Shown: in pieces, positions 1 through 5,098 of the stretch | Layout of the letters: each line of letters begins with the position of its first letter | Numbering within the stretch: position 1 is the stretch's first letter | Assembly (NCBI GenBank): GCA_008016945.1 | Contig: SSGN01000219.1 | Location: forward strand, 1 to 5,098 | Reading direction: 5' to 3' | DNA length: 5,098 nucleotides | Origin: Flavobacteriales bacterium | GTDB taxonomy: Bacteria; Bacteroidota; Bacteroidia; Flavobacteriales; PHOS-HE28 | Program-made: the position numbers and the translations under genes | The notes under the pieces: generated by a model | What the model saw: only the letters and a program-made list of their open reading frames with translations | What the model was told of the DNA's origin: nothing | Databases searched by the model: none

Positions 1-424
1 CATGGCCTTGAAGGGAAGCCGCCATGCGCTCCAAGGCCAGATCCACCATAGTGATCGGGGCAGCCAATACTGCTACGCCAGGTATGTGAACCGCCTGCGG
101 TCCCACGGCATGCGGATCAGCATGACCCAAAGCGGTGACCCGAGGGACAATGCTGTTGCCGAACGTTTGAACGGCATCCTGAAGAACGAACTGATGGAAG
201 GCCTTGCTCCGGCGAACTTCACCCAGGGAATGGAGATGCTCGAAGAGGCCGTTCGGATCTACAACGAGGAACGCCTGCACATGAGCATCGACCTTCAAGT
301 ACCGGCCAAGGCCCACGAACTGGACCATCGCCTACCCCGGCGCTGGAAGAGCTATTACGCCCATGTCAACCTCGAACAGGACCAACCTGAAATTGCAACC
401 CTAACACAGGACCAACACCTTTAA
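1..424 (+). CDS. IS3-family transposase (OrfB-type, rve integrase core), C-terminal part, 5' end outside window
   Basis: This is the C-terminal half of a DDE transposase that cuts and joins the ends of its insertion sequence. The frame is already open at the left edge, and the first ATG (position 2) is probably an internal Met, since a full OrfB of this family is usually about 270-290 residues and only 140 are here. Counting from that Met, HHSDRGSQY carries the second catalytic Asp (D18) and NAVAERLNGILKNE carries the catalytic Glu (E54). There are 35 residues between them, the DD(35)E spacing of IS3 elements, with K61 seven residues after the Glu. The first Asp would lie upstream. The tail YNEERLHMSIDLQVPAKAHE matches the usual C-terminal motif. 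No frameshift or stop interrupts the visible part, so this half looks intact. It converges on the large minus-strand gene, whose stop is about 210 bases away. Confidence 0.93.
   Translation, partial: MALKGSRHALQGQIHHSDRGSQYCYARYVNRLRSHGMRISMTQSGDPRDNAVAERLNGILKNELMEGLAPANFTQGMEMLEEAVRIYNEERLHMSIDLQVPAKAHELDHRLPRRWKSYYAHVNLEQDQPEIATLTQDQHL
376..416 (+). repeat. 11-base direct repeat in the transposase 3' end
   Basis: The sequence ACAGGACCAAC occurs at 376-386 and again at 406-416, 30 bases apart and in the same reading frame. It encodes the similar peptides QDQP and QDQH in the last residues of the transposase, beyond the catalytic core. It is probably a small local duplication without effect on catalysis. 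Confidence 0.5.
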
Positions 425-451
425 CCTGTCAACTTTTTTCAGGACGAGACA
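425..451 (+). repeat. Probable right terminal inverted repeat of the IS3-family element
   Basis: Read inward from 451 on the minus strand, the sequence begins TGTCTCGTCCTG, continues with a run of six A, then GTTGACAGG. It starts with TG, as IS3-family ends do, and sits directly after the transposase stop codon (422-424), where the right repeat is expected. The left repeat is outside the window, so pairing cannot be shown. Confidence 0.5.
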
Positions 452-454
452 CTT

Positions 455-510
455 CTTCACCTCTTCACTTCCTCACCACTTCACTTCCTCACCTCGTCAT
501 TTCTTCACTT
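455..510. repeat. Seven tandem degenerate 8-base units, pyrimidine-rich on the + strand
   Basis: Seven consecutive octamers fit the pattern C-N-T-C-A-Y-Y-N: positions 455-462, 463-470, 471-478, 479-486, 487-494, 495-502 and 503-510. All seven have TCA at unit positions 3-5. CTTCACTT occurs exactly at 463, 479 and 503. Taken in pairs, the array also contains a 15-base exact repeat, CTTCACTTCCTCACC, at 463-477 and 479-493. On the minus strand it reads as purine-rich units of the AAGTGAAG type. It lies only 3 bases past the probable IS end and downstream of both convergent genes. No function is evident. Confidence 0.7.
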
Positions 511-583
511 CCACGCCACCTGGATCCGCCAGTGCCGTGAGCGGGTCAACGGTTACCTGGCCGGACGGGGAGGCCGGAAACAG

Positions 584-598
584 AAGGGGCCGCCCCTT
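584..598 (-). terminator. Possible weak terminator hairpin downstream of the large minus-strand gene
   Basis: AAGGGGCCGCCCCTT forms a 6-bp stem, AAGGGG with CCCCTT, around a 3-base loop, 38 bases past the stop codon of the minus-strand gene. In the direction of transcription it is followed by CTGTTTCC, which has only a short T run, so it is a weak candidate for an intrinsic terminator. A second AAGGGGC on the minus strand (611-617 region) could pair with the same downstream arm as an alternative. Confidence 0.3.
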
Positions 599-635
599 AC
601 GAGACAGCCCCTTCGCGCGGAGGTCGTACTACGCG

Positions 636-3600
636 TTAACGCTGGATGACCAAGCGTTCGGTATGTCGCATTTGCCCTGCGTTGAGGTGCACCACGTATA
701 CGCCATTGGAAAGCGTACCGTTGAGTTGGAGCGTGGTGTTCACCTGTCCATCGGCCACCACCAGGCGCTGTTCGGCCACGCGTTTCCCGGTCAGGTCGTA
801 GATGACGAGGTTCACGGGATCGGTCTCATCGACCTGGGTGATGTTCACGAAGAGCTGATCGCCCTGATTGGGGTTGGGATAGAGCGTAACGGAACCCGGG
901 AGGCCGGCCGCCAAGGCGTTACCACCACCTTGGAACTCCTCGCAGCCCGCGATGGTCACATCACACAGCTTGCCCCAATCCTCGGTGTCGGCACAGGCGG
1001 TCGCTTGATCGACCGTGGCCGGACCGAAGCACCACGTAGCACCACCATTGAGGCTCACGCGCACATCCACCGTGTAGATCTTGCTGCACTGAAGGAGGGT
1101 ACCGGTGGTCCAGTTGAGCACCAACTGCGCGCTCTTCTGCGGCGGACGTACGATGCAGATCCCTTCTCCCGGAATGCGGAAGCGGAACTGGTAGCGTACG
1201 TTGCTGCTGGCCACCGCTGGCACAGGCTGCGGCGGGTTGGCATAGATGCGGTTCGCCGGACGGCTCGCCCCACCGAACTCGCGGATCACCCCACAGCTGT
1301 AGTCGCTGGTGTTCGCTGGATCATCCTGCAGCTTCACACGGGGGCAAGCGGCCAGGGTCGGGTCGATCTTGAACAGGCAGGCCGCACCGAACGGCAGGTT
1401 GGTACCAGCCACGCGTCCACGGATCCGCACGTTGAGCAGGGTATTGGCAGGGATGTGCGGGGTAGCACCACCGTTCACCCAGCCGTTCACCTTGAAGTGG
1501 CAGGCACGCAGGGCACCGGTGCCATATCCATCGCTCGTAGCGTGGCTGCGGAAGCGGCGGAAGTTGTAGCCTCCATTGGGGTCGAAGAACCAGAACTCGT
1601 ACCCGCTGTTGGCGTTGTTCACCCCATACTGCGCGCTCACATCCACATTCTCGGTGGCCACGATGAACTTGTTGTTCACCCAGTCCAGCTTGTCGCAGCT
1701 GCTGTAGATGAGCTTGTCGTTACCCATGGGGACACAGAACGCGCCGTTGTCGTACGCGGTTCCGATGGCACTGACACCGCCATTGGTGAAGTTTCCGAAG
1801 TTGTCGATGATCCGGCGGCCATTGACCCCGCTCTCGCGCAGCTGGTAACCTCCGGTCACGAAACCGTCGCCACCGCTGTCGTACACACGGAGTCGGAAGC
1901 AGCCGATCGGCAGGCAGCAGGGTTCCACGATCGGCTCGGTGATACCGGTCTGGTAACCACTACCAGAGCATACCACGGTACCATCGTTCTGGTAGAGGAT
2001 CTCCCAGCTCACTTGGTCGCTGTTGGCATCGGAGCGGATGTCGAGCACCACGTTCTGGGAGCAAGGCGTACCGACGCAGTTGCAGGACAGGTCGTAGACC
2101 TCATCGTTGGTATGGGGGTCGAGATCGTTACAGGGAGCGCCCGGCATGTCGGGGCCGCCAGGAACGCCGAAGCAGTCCAGGGGCACACCGGCGCAGGTGC
2201 AATCCGGTTGGTAGACATCGTCCACGGTGGAGGGGTTGCCATCATCGCAATCGGTTCCAGGCAGGGCGGTACCGCCGGGGGTGCCTTCGCAATCCAAGGC
2301 CACCCCTGCGCAGATGCAGCTGTTCTGCATGGTGTCGTTCCCGGTGAGCGGGTTGCCATCATCGCAGGGCGAGCCGGGCTCTGGCTGGCCGGGGCAGACA
2401 TCGATGCAGTCCGGTGTTCCATCGTTGTCGCTGTCCACGAAGGTGTTCGCTGCACCGGGCGTGATGCAGGTGAGTACGAAGTCGGCACTGTTGTCGCCAC
2501 TATCGGCACCGTCAGGCAGGCGTGAAAGACCAACGCCTGTCGATCCATTGGGGTCCGTGCCGGCACCGGAGCCTTCGGTGGTGGACATATCCCCTTCGTA
2601 GCTCAGTTGGTCGATGATATCGTTCTCGGCGGTGAGCAGGCGGATGCCGTCGGGGGCGCCGTTCTGGATCCCGTCCGTCGTGAAAGCGACCAAGCCCACA
2701 CCGGGCACTGTGCTGCTGCCCACGATGTAGTGACCGCCAGCGCTCAGCGAGAAGCTGGGCAGGGTGATGGTGGCGTACACCGAGTTGGAGTTCCCGTTCC
2801 AAAGCTCCAGTTTCAGGCCTCCGAGCTCGACGGCCGAGCCACCGGTGTTCTTCAATTCGATGAATTCCTCGGTATCAGCGCCGGGTTGGTCATAGTCCAC
2901 TTCGTTGATCACCAGTGACGGCGGGGGCAGGCACACCGGAGAGGTTCCGCTCACCACGATCGTTTCACACGGAGCCGTGAAGGTGATGGAATATCCGGTG
3001 CCTTCGGTGATCCCGCTCACGATGATGGAGCCATTGGACACGGTTCCGGGGTCATCGCCGCCGATGGTACCCGAGCCACTGTTGTTCACCACACTGGCTC
3101 CGGCTTGTACGCCGGTGTAGGGGATGGTCACCGTGTAGGTATCGGTGTTCTCCGTAAAGGCATCGCAGCTCGTGGAGGCCGAACCAAGGGACAACGCGCA
3201 GGCCACGGCCCCGGTATCGAAGAAGAAGTCGTCGATCATCATCCGTTCGCCGGAGGCTACGGTCCGCACCACCTGTACCACGAGGTTGCCAGGCGCCAAT
3301 TGGACCGCGCCGGGAATGGTGTAGGAGAAGCTCTTCCATGCCGAGGAACCATCGAGGAACGTGTTATTGATGGTGACGAGCGCAGCGGAGAAGGTCGTTC
3401 CACCATCCGTGCTATAGCGCACTTCGGCGTTCACCTCGGGGCTGCCGTCCCAGCGGCGCACTTTGAAGCCGAACTGGGTCACGGTGGCGTTGCCGTTGTA
3501 GGTGGCACGCCAGTCGGTGGTCACGTTCTGGTTCAGGCGCCAGGCGTACACGTCCAAGGCTGTAGGGGTGCCATCGGCCAAGGTCGCGATCTCGGTGCGC

Positions 3601-5098
3601 AGCCCAGGGCCTCCGGTGAAGGACCAGTCGCTCTCCGCATAGAGGTGATCGGTGGCATAGCTGGTCAGGGCCACGGATCCCGCCGTCCAGTTACCGGCCA
3701 CGTCGAAGCTGATGGTGGTGAGCGATGGTGCCGGTTCGCAAACGGGCGCAGCACCCGATGCGGTAAGTGCACCGCAAGGAGCGGAGAAAGCCACGTCATA
3801 GGCATCGGCCTCGCTGATACCGGTGATCGTGATGGTGCCATTGGCAGTCACCGCGGGGTCATCGCCACCGAGGGTACCCGAGCCGCTGTTGTTGCTCACT
3901 ACCACCCCGGCTTGAGAGCCCGAATACGCGATGCTCAGGTCGTAGGTATCGCCGGGGCCTGCGGTGATGGTGTTGCAGGTGGCGGTGATGGTGCCCAAGG
4001 TGATGCCGCAAGCGGGTACGCAGGAGGGGGAGGTGCCACTCACCGTGAGGTTGTCGCAGGGGCTGGTGAAGGTCACATCGTAGTTGGTGCCCTCGGTGAT
4101 GCCGCTGATCACGATGGTGCCGTTGCTCACCGAAGCCGGGTCATCACCGCCCACGGTACCCGAGCCGGAGTTGTTCACCACGGTGGTACCGGCGTCCAAT
4201 CCGGTGTAGGGGATGGCCAGGTCGTAGGTGTCCACACCGGGGGTGTTGGCGTTGCAGGTGGTGGTGATGGTGCCGAGGGAGATGCCGCAGGTCGGACCGG
4301 TGGCTTCCATGTAACCGCTAAAGATGAAATCGTTCACGCTGAACGTATTGCCCGCTGCCACGCTGGAGCCCCAGGCGTACAACCGGAACTCGATGGAGCC
4401 CGTGATATCCTGGTAGGCCGCACCCGAGAGGTCGATGGTGGTGCCGGTGGCCGTTGGGCTACCGATGTCCGTTGCGAAGCCATCCACCGAAGAGCGGAAG
4501 GCGAAGGTGTTGATGTTGGAAGAGACCTGCCCGGTGTACACGAAGGTGGTGAGGTCGATCTCGTATCCGCTGTTCGGGGTAAGGGTCCAGGTGAAGTACT
4601 TGTCCGTGTTGAACGTGGTGCCCCAGTTGTTCGCTGCATACCGGTTGTTGGCATTCGCGCCATTGATCCCTGTTCCACGTCCGATGCCCGAAACGGTGAT
4701 GTTCGCATGCACGTTCTGCCCGGTCACGTATGGGTTGGCCGTGTTCGGGTTGGTACCGGTGATCGGGTTCTCCCACAGCATGACCGGAGTGGGTTCGCAG
4801 TTGGGCGCAGCCCCCGATGCGGCAAGCGCACCGCAAGGAGCGGAGAAGGCCACGTCATAGGCATCGGCCTCGCTGATACCGGTGATCGTGATGGTGCCAT
4901 TGGCCGTCACTGCGGGATCATCGCCACCGAGGGTACCCGAGCCGCTGTTGTTGCTCACTACCACCCCGGCTTGAGAGCCCGAATACGCGATGCTCAGGTC
5001 GTAGGTATCGCCGGGGCCTGCGGTGATGGTGTTGCAGGTGGCGGTGATGGTGCCCAAGGTGATGCCGCAAGCGGGTACGCAGGAGGGTGAGGTGCCAC
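636..5098 (-). CDS. Large modular T9SS-exported surface protein, C-terminal 1486 residues, N-terminus outside window
   Basis: This protein is exported by the type IX secretion system and probably ends up anchored on, or released from, the outer membrane. The frame is open to the right edge. The first in-frame TTG (5057) is an internal Leu, because the preceding codons (GTSPSCVPACGIT) match the internal copy around residues 341-353. Domains, with L5057 as residue 1: A module (-3 to 87), D1 (90-256), B module (257-346), A module (350-440), D2 (441-619), B module (620-709), lamin-tail domain (about 714-873), calcium-binding motif DSDNDGTPDCID (875-886), three 39-residue Cys-rich repeats (898-999), possible beta-sandwich (1003-1108), unnamed Cys-rich region (1111-1371) and T9SS sorting domain (1389-1473). 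I see no catalytic motif; adhesion or a structural role is inference. The frame is intact and ends in TAA at 636-638. Signal peptide, start site and promoter are not visible. Confidence 0.93.
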   Translation of the reverse strand, partial: GTSPSCVPACGITLGTITATCNTITAGPGDTYDLSIAYSGSQAGVVVSNNSGSGTLGGDDPAVTANGTITITGISEADAYDVAFSAPCGALAASGAAPNCEPTPVMLWENPITGTNPNTANPYVTGQNVHANITVSGIGRGTGINGANANNRYAANNWGTTFNTDKYFTWTLTPNSGYEIDLTTFVYTGQVSSNINTFAFRSSVDGFATDIGSPTATGTTIDLSGAAYQDITGSIEFRLYAWGSSVAAGNTFSVNDFIFSGYMEATGPTCGISLGTITTTCNANTPGVDTYDLAIPYTGLDAGTTVVNNSGSGTVGGDDPASVSNGTIVISGITEGTNYDVTFTSPCDNLTVSGTSPSCVPACGITLGTITATCNTITAGPGDTYDLSIAYSGSQAGVVVSNNSGSGTLGGDDPAVTANGTITITGISEADAYDVAFSAPCGALTASGAAPVCEPAPSLTTISFDVAGNWTAGSVALTSYATDHLYAESDWSFTGGPGLRTEIATLADGTPTALDVYAWRLNQNVTTDWRATYNGNATVTQFGFKVRRWDGSPEVNAEVRYSTDGGTTFSAALVTINNTFLDGSSAWKSFSYTIPGAVQLAPGNLVVQVVRTVASGERMMIDDFFFDTGAVACALSLGSASTSCDAFTENTDTYTVTIPYTGVQAGASVVNNSGSGTIGGDDPGTVSNGSIIVSGITEGTGYSITFTAPCETIVVSGTSPVCLPPPSLVINEVDYDQPGADTEEFIELKNTGGSAVELGGLKLELWNGNSNSVYATITLPSFSLSAGGHYIVGSSTVPGVGLVAFTTDGIQNGAPDGIRLLTAENDIIDQLSYEGDMSTTEGSGAGTDPNGSTGVGLSRLPDGADSGDNSADFVLTCITPGAANTFVDSDNDGTPDCIDVCPGQPEPGSPCDDGNPLTGNDTMQNSCICAGVALDCEGTPGGTALPGTDCDDGNPSTVDDVYQPDCTCAGVPLDCFGVPGGPDMPGAPCNDLDPHTNDEVYDLSCNCVGTPCSQNVVLDIRSDANSDQVSWEILYQNDGTVVCSGSGYQTGITEPIVEPCCLPIGCFRLRVYDSGGDGFVTGGYQLRESGVNGRRIIDNFGNFTNGGVSAIGTAYDNGAFCVPMGNDKLIYSSCDKLDWVNNKFIVATENVDVSAQYGVNNANSGYEFWFFDPNGGYNFRRFRSHATSDGYGTGALRACHFKVNGWVNGGATPHIPANTLLNVRIRGRVAGTNLPFGAACLFKIDPTLAACPRVKLQDDPANTSDYSCGVIREFGGASRPANRIYANPPQPVPAVASSNVRYQFRFRIPGEGICIVRPPQKSAQLVLNWTTGTLLQCSKIYTVDVRVSLNGGATWCFGPATVDQATACADTEDWGKLCDVTIAGCEEFQGGGNALAAGLPGSVTLYPNPNQGDQLFVNITQVDETDPVNLVIYDLTGKRVAEQRLVVADGQVNTTLQLNGTLSNGVYVVHLNAGQMRHTERLVIQR
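639..893 (-). other. T9SS type A C-terminal sorting domain
   Basis: The last 85 residues carry the hallmarks of the Por secretion system type A sorting domain: YPNPNQG at 1393-1399, VIYDLTGKRV at 1418-1427, LSNGVYVVHL at 1449-1458, and a basic end, RLVIQR. In this family the domain directs cargo through the T9SS outer-membrane translocon and is usually cleaved off by the sortase PorU, leaving the cargo attached to lipopolysaccharide or released. It shows that the protein is exported and supports assignment to the Bacteroidota. Confidence 0.93.
945..1733 (-). other. Unnamed Cys- and aromatic-rich region of the T9SS protein (residues about 1109-1371)
   Basis: About 260 residues that I cannot assign to a named family. 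Visible motifs in order are SSCDKLDWVNN (1119-1129), GYEFWFFDPNGGYNFRRFRSH (start 1152), RACHFKVNGW (1184-1193), ACLFKIDPTLAACPRVKL (1226-1243), YQFRFRIPGEGICIVRPP (1289-1306) and YTVDVRVSLNGGATWC (1328-1343). It is rich in beta-prone segments and paired cysteines, which suggests a secreted beta-fold stabilised by disulfides. From memory, similar segments sit before the sorting domain in other large T9SS proteins of uncultured Flavobacteriales, but I could not check this. It may act as a conserved stalk or a ligand-binding domain; this is inference. Confidence 0.5.
1734..2051 (-). other. Possible beta-sandwich domain with GCFRLRVYDSGGDGF motif (residues about 1003-1108)
   Basis: This segment starts with VVLDIRSDANSDQVSWEILY, continues through a CC pair (1047-1048) and GCFRLRVYDSGGDGF (1052-1066), and ends at C1108. 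The pattern of a tryptophan-containing strand, a Cys-Leu-Pro turn, then a strand leading to an acidic S-GGDG loop recurs in secreted Bacteroidota proteins, as I recall. The acidic loop could bind calcium. No precise family name can be given from sequence alone. Confidence 0.45.
2061..2366 (-). repeat. Three Cys-rich tandem repeats with exact 39-residue (117-base) period
   Basis: Units start at C898, C937 and C976. Each begins C-(D/N)-D, followed by a CxC pair 16 and 18 residues later (914/916, 953/955, 992/994). The first two units continue with LDC at 921-923 and 960-962, then GxPGG. The third unit is truncated and closes at C999. Units 1 and 2 share CDDGNPxTxxD; the third has CNDLDPHTND. 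The acidic stretch and CxC pairs suggest a disulfide-stabilised, possibly calcium-binding stalk between the lamin-tail domain and the C-terminal regions. Confidence 0.8.
2388..2435 (-). other. Thrombospondin type 3-like calcium-binding motif (residues 875-890)
   Basis: DSDNDGTPDCIDVCPG matches the DxDxDGxxDxxDxCP pattern of thrombospondin type 3 and related calcium-binding loops, with Asp at 875, 877, 879, 883 and 886. Only one unit is present, directly after the lamin-tail domain and before the Cys-rich repeats, so it probably works as a short rigid calcium-bound linker. Confidence 0.75.
2439..2918 (-). other. Lamin-tail (LTD) domain of the T9SS protein (residues about 714-873)
   Basis: The start SLVINEVDYDQPGADTEEFIE (714 onward), followed by LKNTGGSAVELGGLKLELWN, is the typical opening of bacterial lamin-tail domains: an INEV strand, an EFIEL strand and an NTG turn. 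It ends with GLSRLPDGADSGDNSADF and a TPGAAN turn, also typical of the family. The fold is Ig-like. In bacteria these domains occur in secreted proteins and nucleases, usually as accessory binding or spacing modules. No nuclease domain is visible in this window. Confidence 0.85.
2931..3200 (-). repeat. B-type four-Cys module, last copy (residues 620-709)
   Basis: Runs from C620 to C709 with Cys at 620, 631, 697 and 709. It carries the shared core NNSGSGTIGGDDPGTVSNGS and the B-type signatures IPYTG, SGITEGTGY and SGTSPVC. The strand pattern around GITEGTGYSITFTAPC resembles the late strands of fibronectin type III or Ig-like folds, so a small beta-sandwich is likely. Confidence 0.75.
3201..3737 (-). 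other. D2 segment, possible jelly-roll or other beta-sandwich (residues 441-619)
   Basis: About 179 residues between an A and a B module. It contains LDVYAWRLNQNVTTDWRATY (501-520), FGFKVRRWDGSPEVNAEVRY (529-548), STDGGTTF and the closing strand MMIDDFFFDTG (606-616). A closing DDF-F strand is common at the end of beta-sandwich domains in secreted Bacteroidota proteins. The sequence differs from D1 but occupies the same place in the array. Ligand unknown. Confidence 0.5.
3733..4039 (-). repeat. Internal copy of a near-identical 307-base DNA repeat (A module, copy 2)
   Basis: Aligned by eye without gaps to 4792-5098 at an offset of exactly 1059 bases (353 codons). I count 11 mismatches in 307 positions, 10 of them in the first 126 bases on the plus strand. 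Bases 3859-4028 are identical to 4918-5087, an uninterrupted run of 170. It encodes the A-type module (C350-C440) and its junction with the preceding B module. Cys at 350, 361, 428 and 440; the core is NNSGSGTLGGDDPAVTANGT. Confidence 0.9.
4020..4289 (-). repeat. B-type four-Cys module, middle copy (residues 257-346)
   Basis: Runs from C257 to C346 with Cys at 257, 268, 334 and 346, the same spacing as the last B copy. It carries IPYTG, NNSGSGTVGGDDPASVSNGT, SGITEGTNYDVTFTSPC and SGTSPSC. It is joined to the next A module by only VPA, and the same junction (SPSCVPACGIT) is found again at the right edge of the window, showing that another B module ends there. Confidence 0.8.
4290..4790 (-). 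other. D1 segment, possible jelly-roll or other beta-sandwich (residues 90-256)
   Basis: About 167 residues between an A and a B module. Landmarks are VMLWENPITGTNPNTANPYV (92-111), FTWTLTPNSGYEIDLTTFVY (155-174), SIEFRLYAWGSS (221-232) and the closing strand FSVNDFIFSGYM (239-250). Like D2 it has a YAW motif and ends in a DF-F strand, suggesting a similar fold despite little direct sequence match. Such segments often act as carbohydrate-binding or spacer domains; no ligand can be deduced here. Confidence 0.5.
4792..5098 (-). repeat. Edge copy of the near-identical 307-base DNA repeat (A module, copy 1)
   Basis: This is the partner of 3733-4039. It encodes the A-type module with Cys at -3, 8, 75 and 87, plus the last residues of a preceding B module (GTSPSC). 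The similarity still holds at the last base of the window, so the true repeat is probably longer and continues into the missing upstream part of the gene. Confidence 0.9.

Larger units (their letters stand above)
1..451 (+). mobile_element. Right-hand end of an IS3-family insertion sequence (left part outside window)
   Basis: This stretch holds the 3' part of an IS3-type transposase gene and, straight after its stop, a sequence that looks like the right terminal repeat. The element's probable last base is 451, where the sequence reads GACGAGACA; IS3-family ends typically finish in CA. Just beyond begins an unrelated pyrimidine-rich array. The left end and the first transposase frame lie outside the window, so the matching inverted repeat and the target duplication cannot be checked. 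The family assignment rests on the transposase; the exact boundary is inference. Confidence 0.75.
452..635. other. Intergenic region between the IS end and the stop of the large gene
   Basis: This stretch separates two convergent genes, so it is expected to hold transcription ends rather than promoters. It contains the octamer array (455-510) and a short hairpin (584-598). I see no convincing small gene, tRNA or riboswitch in the remainder. The GTG at 537 opens a long plus-strand frame, but that frame is the exact codon-by-codon antisense of the large gene. Confidence 0.6.

Noticed and set aside
1..4. ATG at position 2 as the true start of the transposase
   Set aside because: The first catalytic Asp and about half of the normal protein length would be missing, and the frame is already open at base 1; it is far more likely to be an internal Met.
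558..577. Second hairpin around GGCCGG and GAGGCCGG
   Set aside because: The arms pair over only about 4 bases because GGCC is itself a palindrome; no stable stem was found.
537..2525. A plus-strand open frame of 662 codons starting at GTG 537
   Set aside because: It is the exact codon-by-codon antisense of the T9SS gene. Such frames stay open when TTA, CTA and TCA codons are rare, as in GC-rich genes. The translation has no recognisable domain, while the minus strand has several.
5055..5057. TTG as the start codon of the large gene
   Set aside because: The frame continues upstream to the window edge, and the upstream codons match the internal copy (SPSCVPACGIT before LGTITATC), so this is an internal leucine.
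3105..5090. A plus-strand open frame of 661 codons
   Set aside because: Same phase and same explanation as the other antisense frame. Its internal repetition merely mirrors the A-module DNA repeat of the real gene.
2061..5098. CRISPR-like array or non-coding repeats because of repeated DNA
   Set aside because: The repeats are long, in frame, encode conserved protein modules, and are not separated by uniform short spacers.

Overview
The window suggests a GC-rich member of the Bacteroidota, probably a Flavobacteriales-like lineage. The strongest evidence is the C-terminus of the large minus-strand protein, which is a type A sorting domain of the type IX secretion system (T9SS), a system confined to the Bacteroidota and close relatives. 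The lamin-tail, calcium-binding and Cys-rich modules in the same protein fit this. The species cannot be named from the sequence.

Layout. Positions 1-451 are the right-hand end of an IS3-family insertion sequence: the last 140 codons of its transposase (+ strand) and a probable terminal inverted repeat ending at 451. Positions 452-635 are non-coding: a pyrimidine-rich array of seven degenerate 8-base units (455-510) abuts the IS end, followed by about 125 bases holding only a small hairpin. From 636 to the right edge, the minus strand is one open frame of 1486 visible codons that runs off the window, so the N-terminus and signal peptide are missing. The two genes converge.

The large protein is a modular exported or cell-surface protein. 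From N to C it reads: end of a B-type module, then A - D1 - B - A - D2 - B, a lamin-tail domain, a calcium-binding DxDxDG motif, three Cys-rich repeats of exactly 39-residue period, a possible beta-sandwich, an unnamed Cys-rich region of about 260 residues, and the T9SS sorting domain. A and B are related modules of about 90 residues with four regularly spaced cysteines. The two A copies are nearly identical in DNA, while the D segments between A and B differ. This looks like an expanding or homogenised A-D-B array with exchangeable D segments, which is the most interesting structure here. No enzyme, defence system, RNA gene or CRISPR array is visible. All residue numbers for the large protein count the TTG codon at 5057-5055 (an internal Leu) as residue 1.
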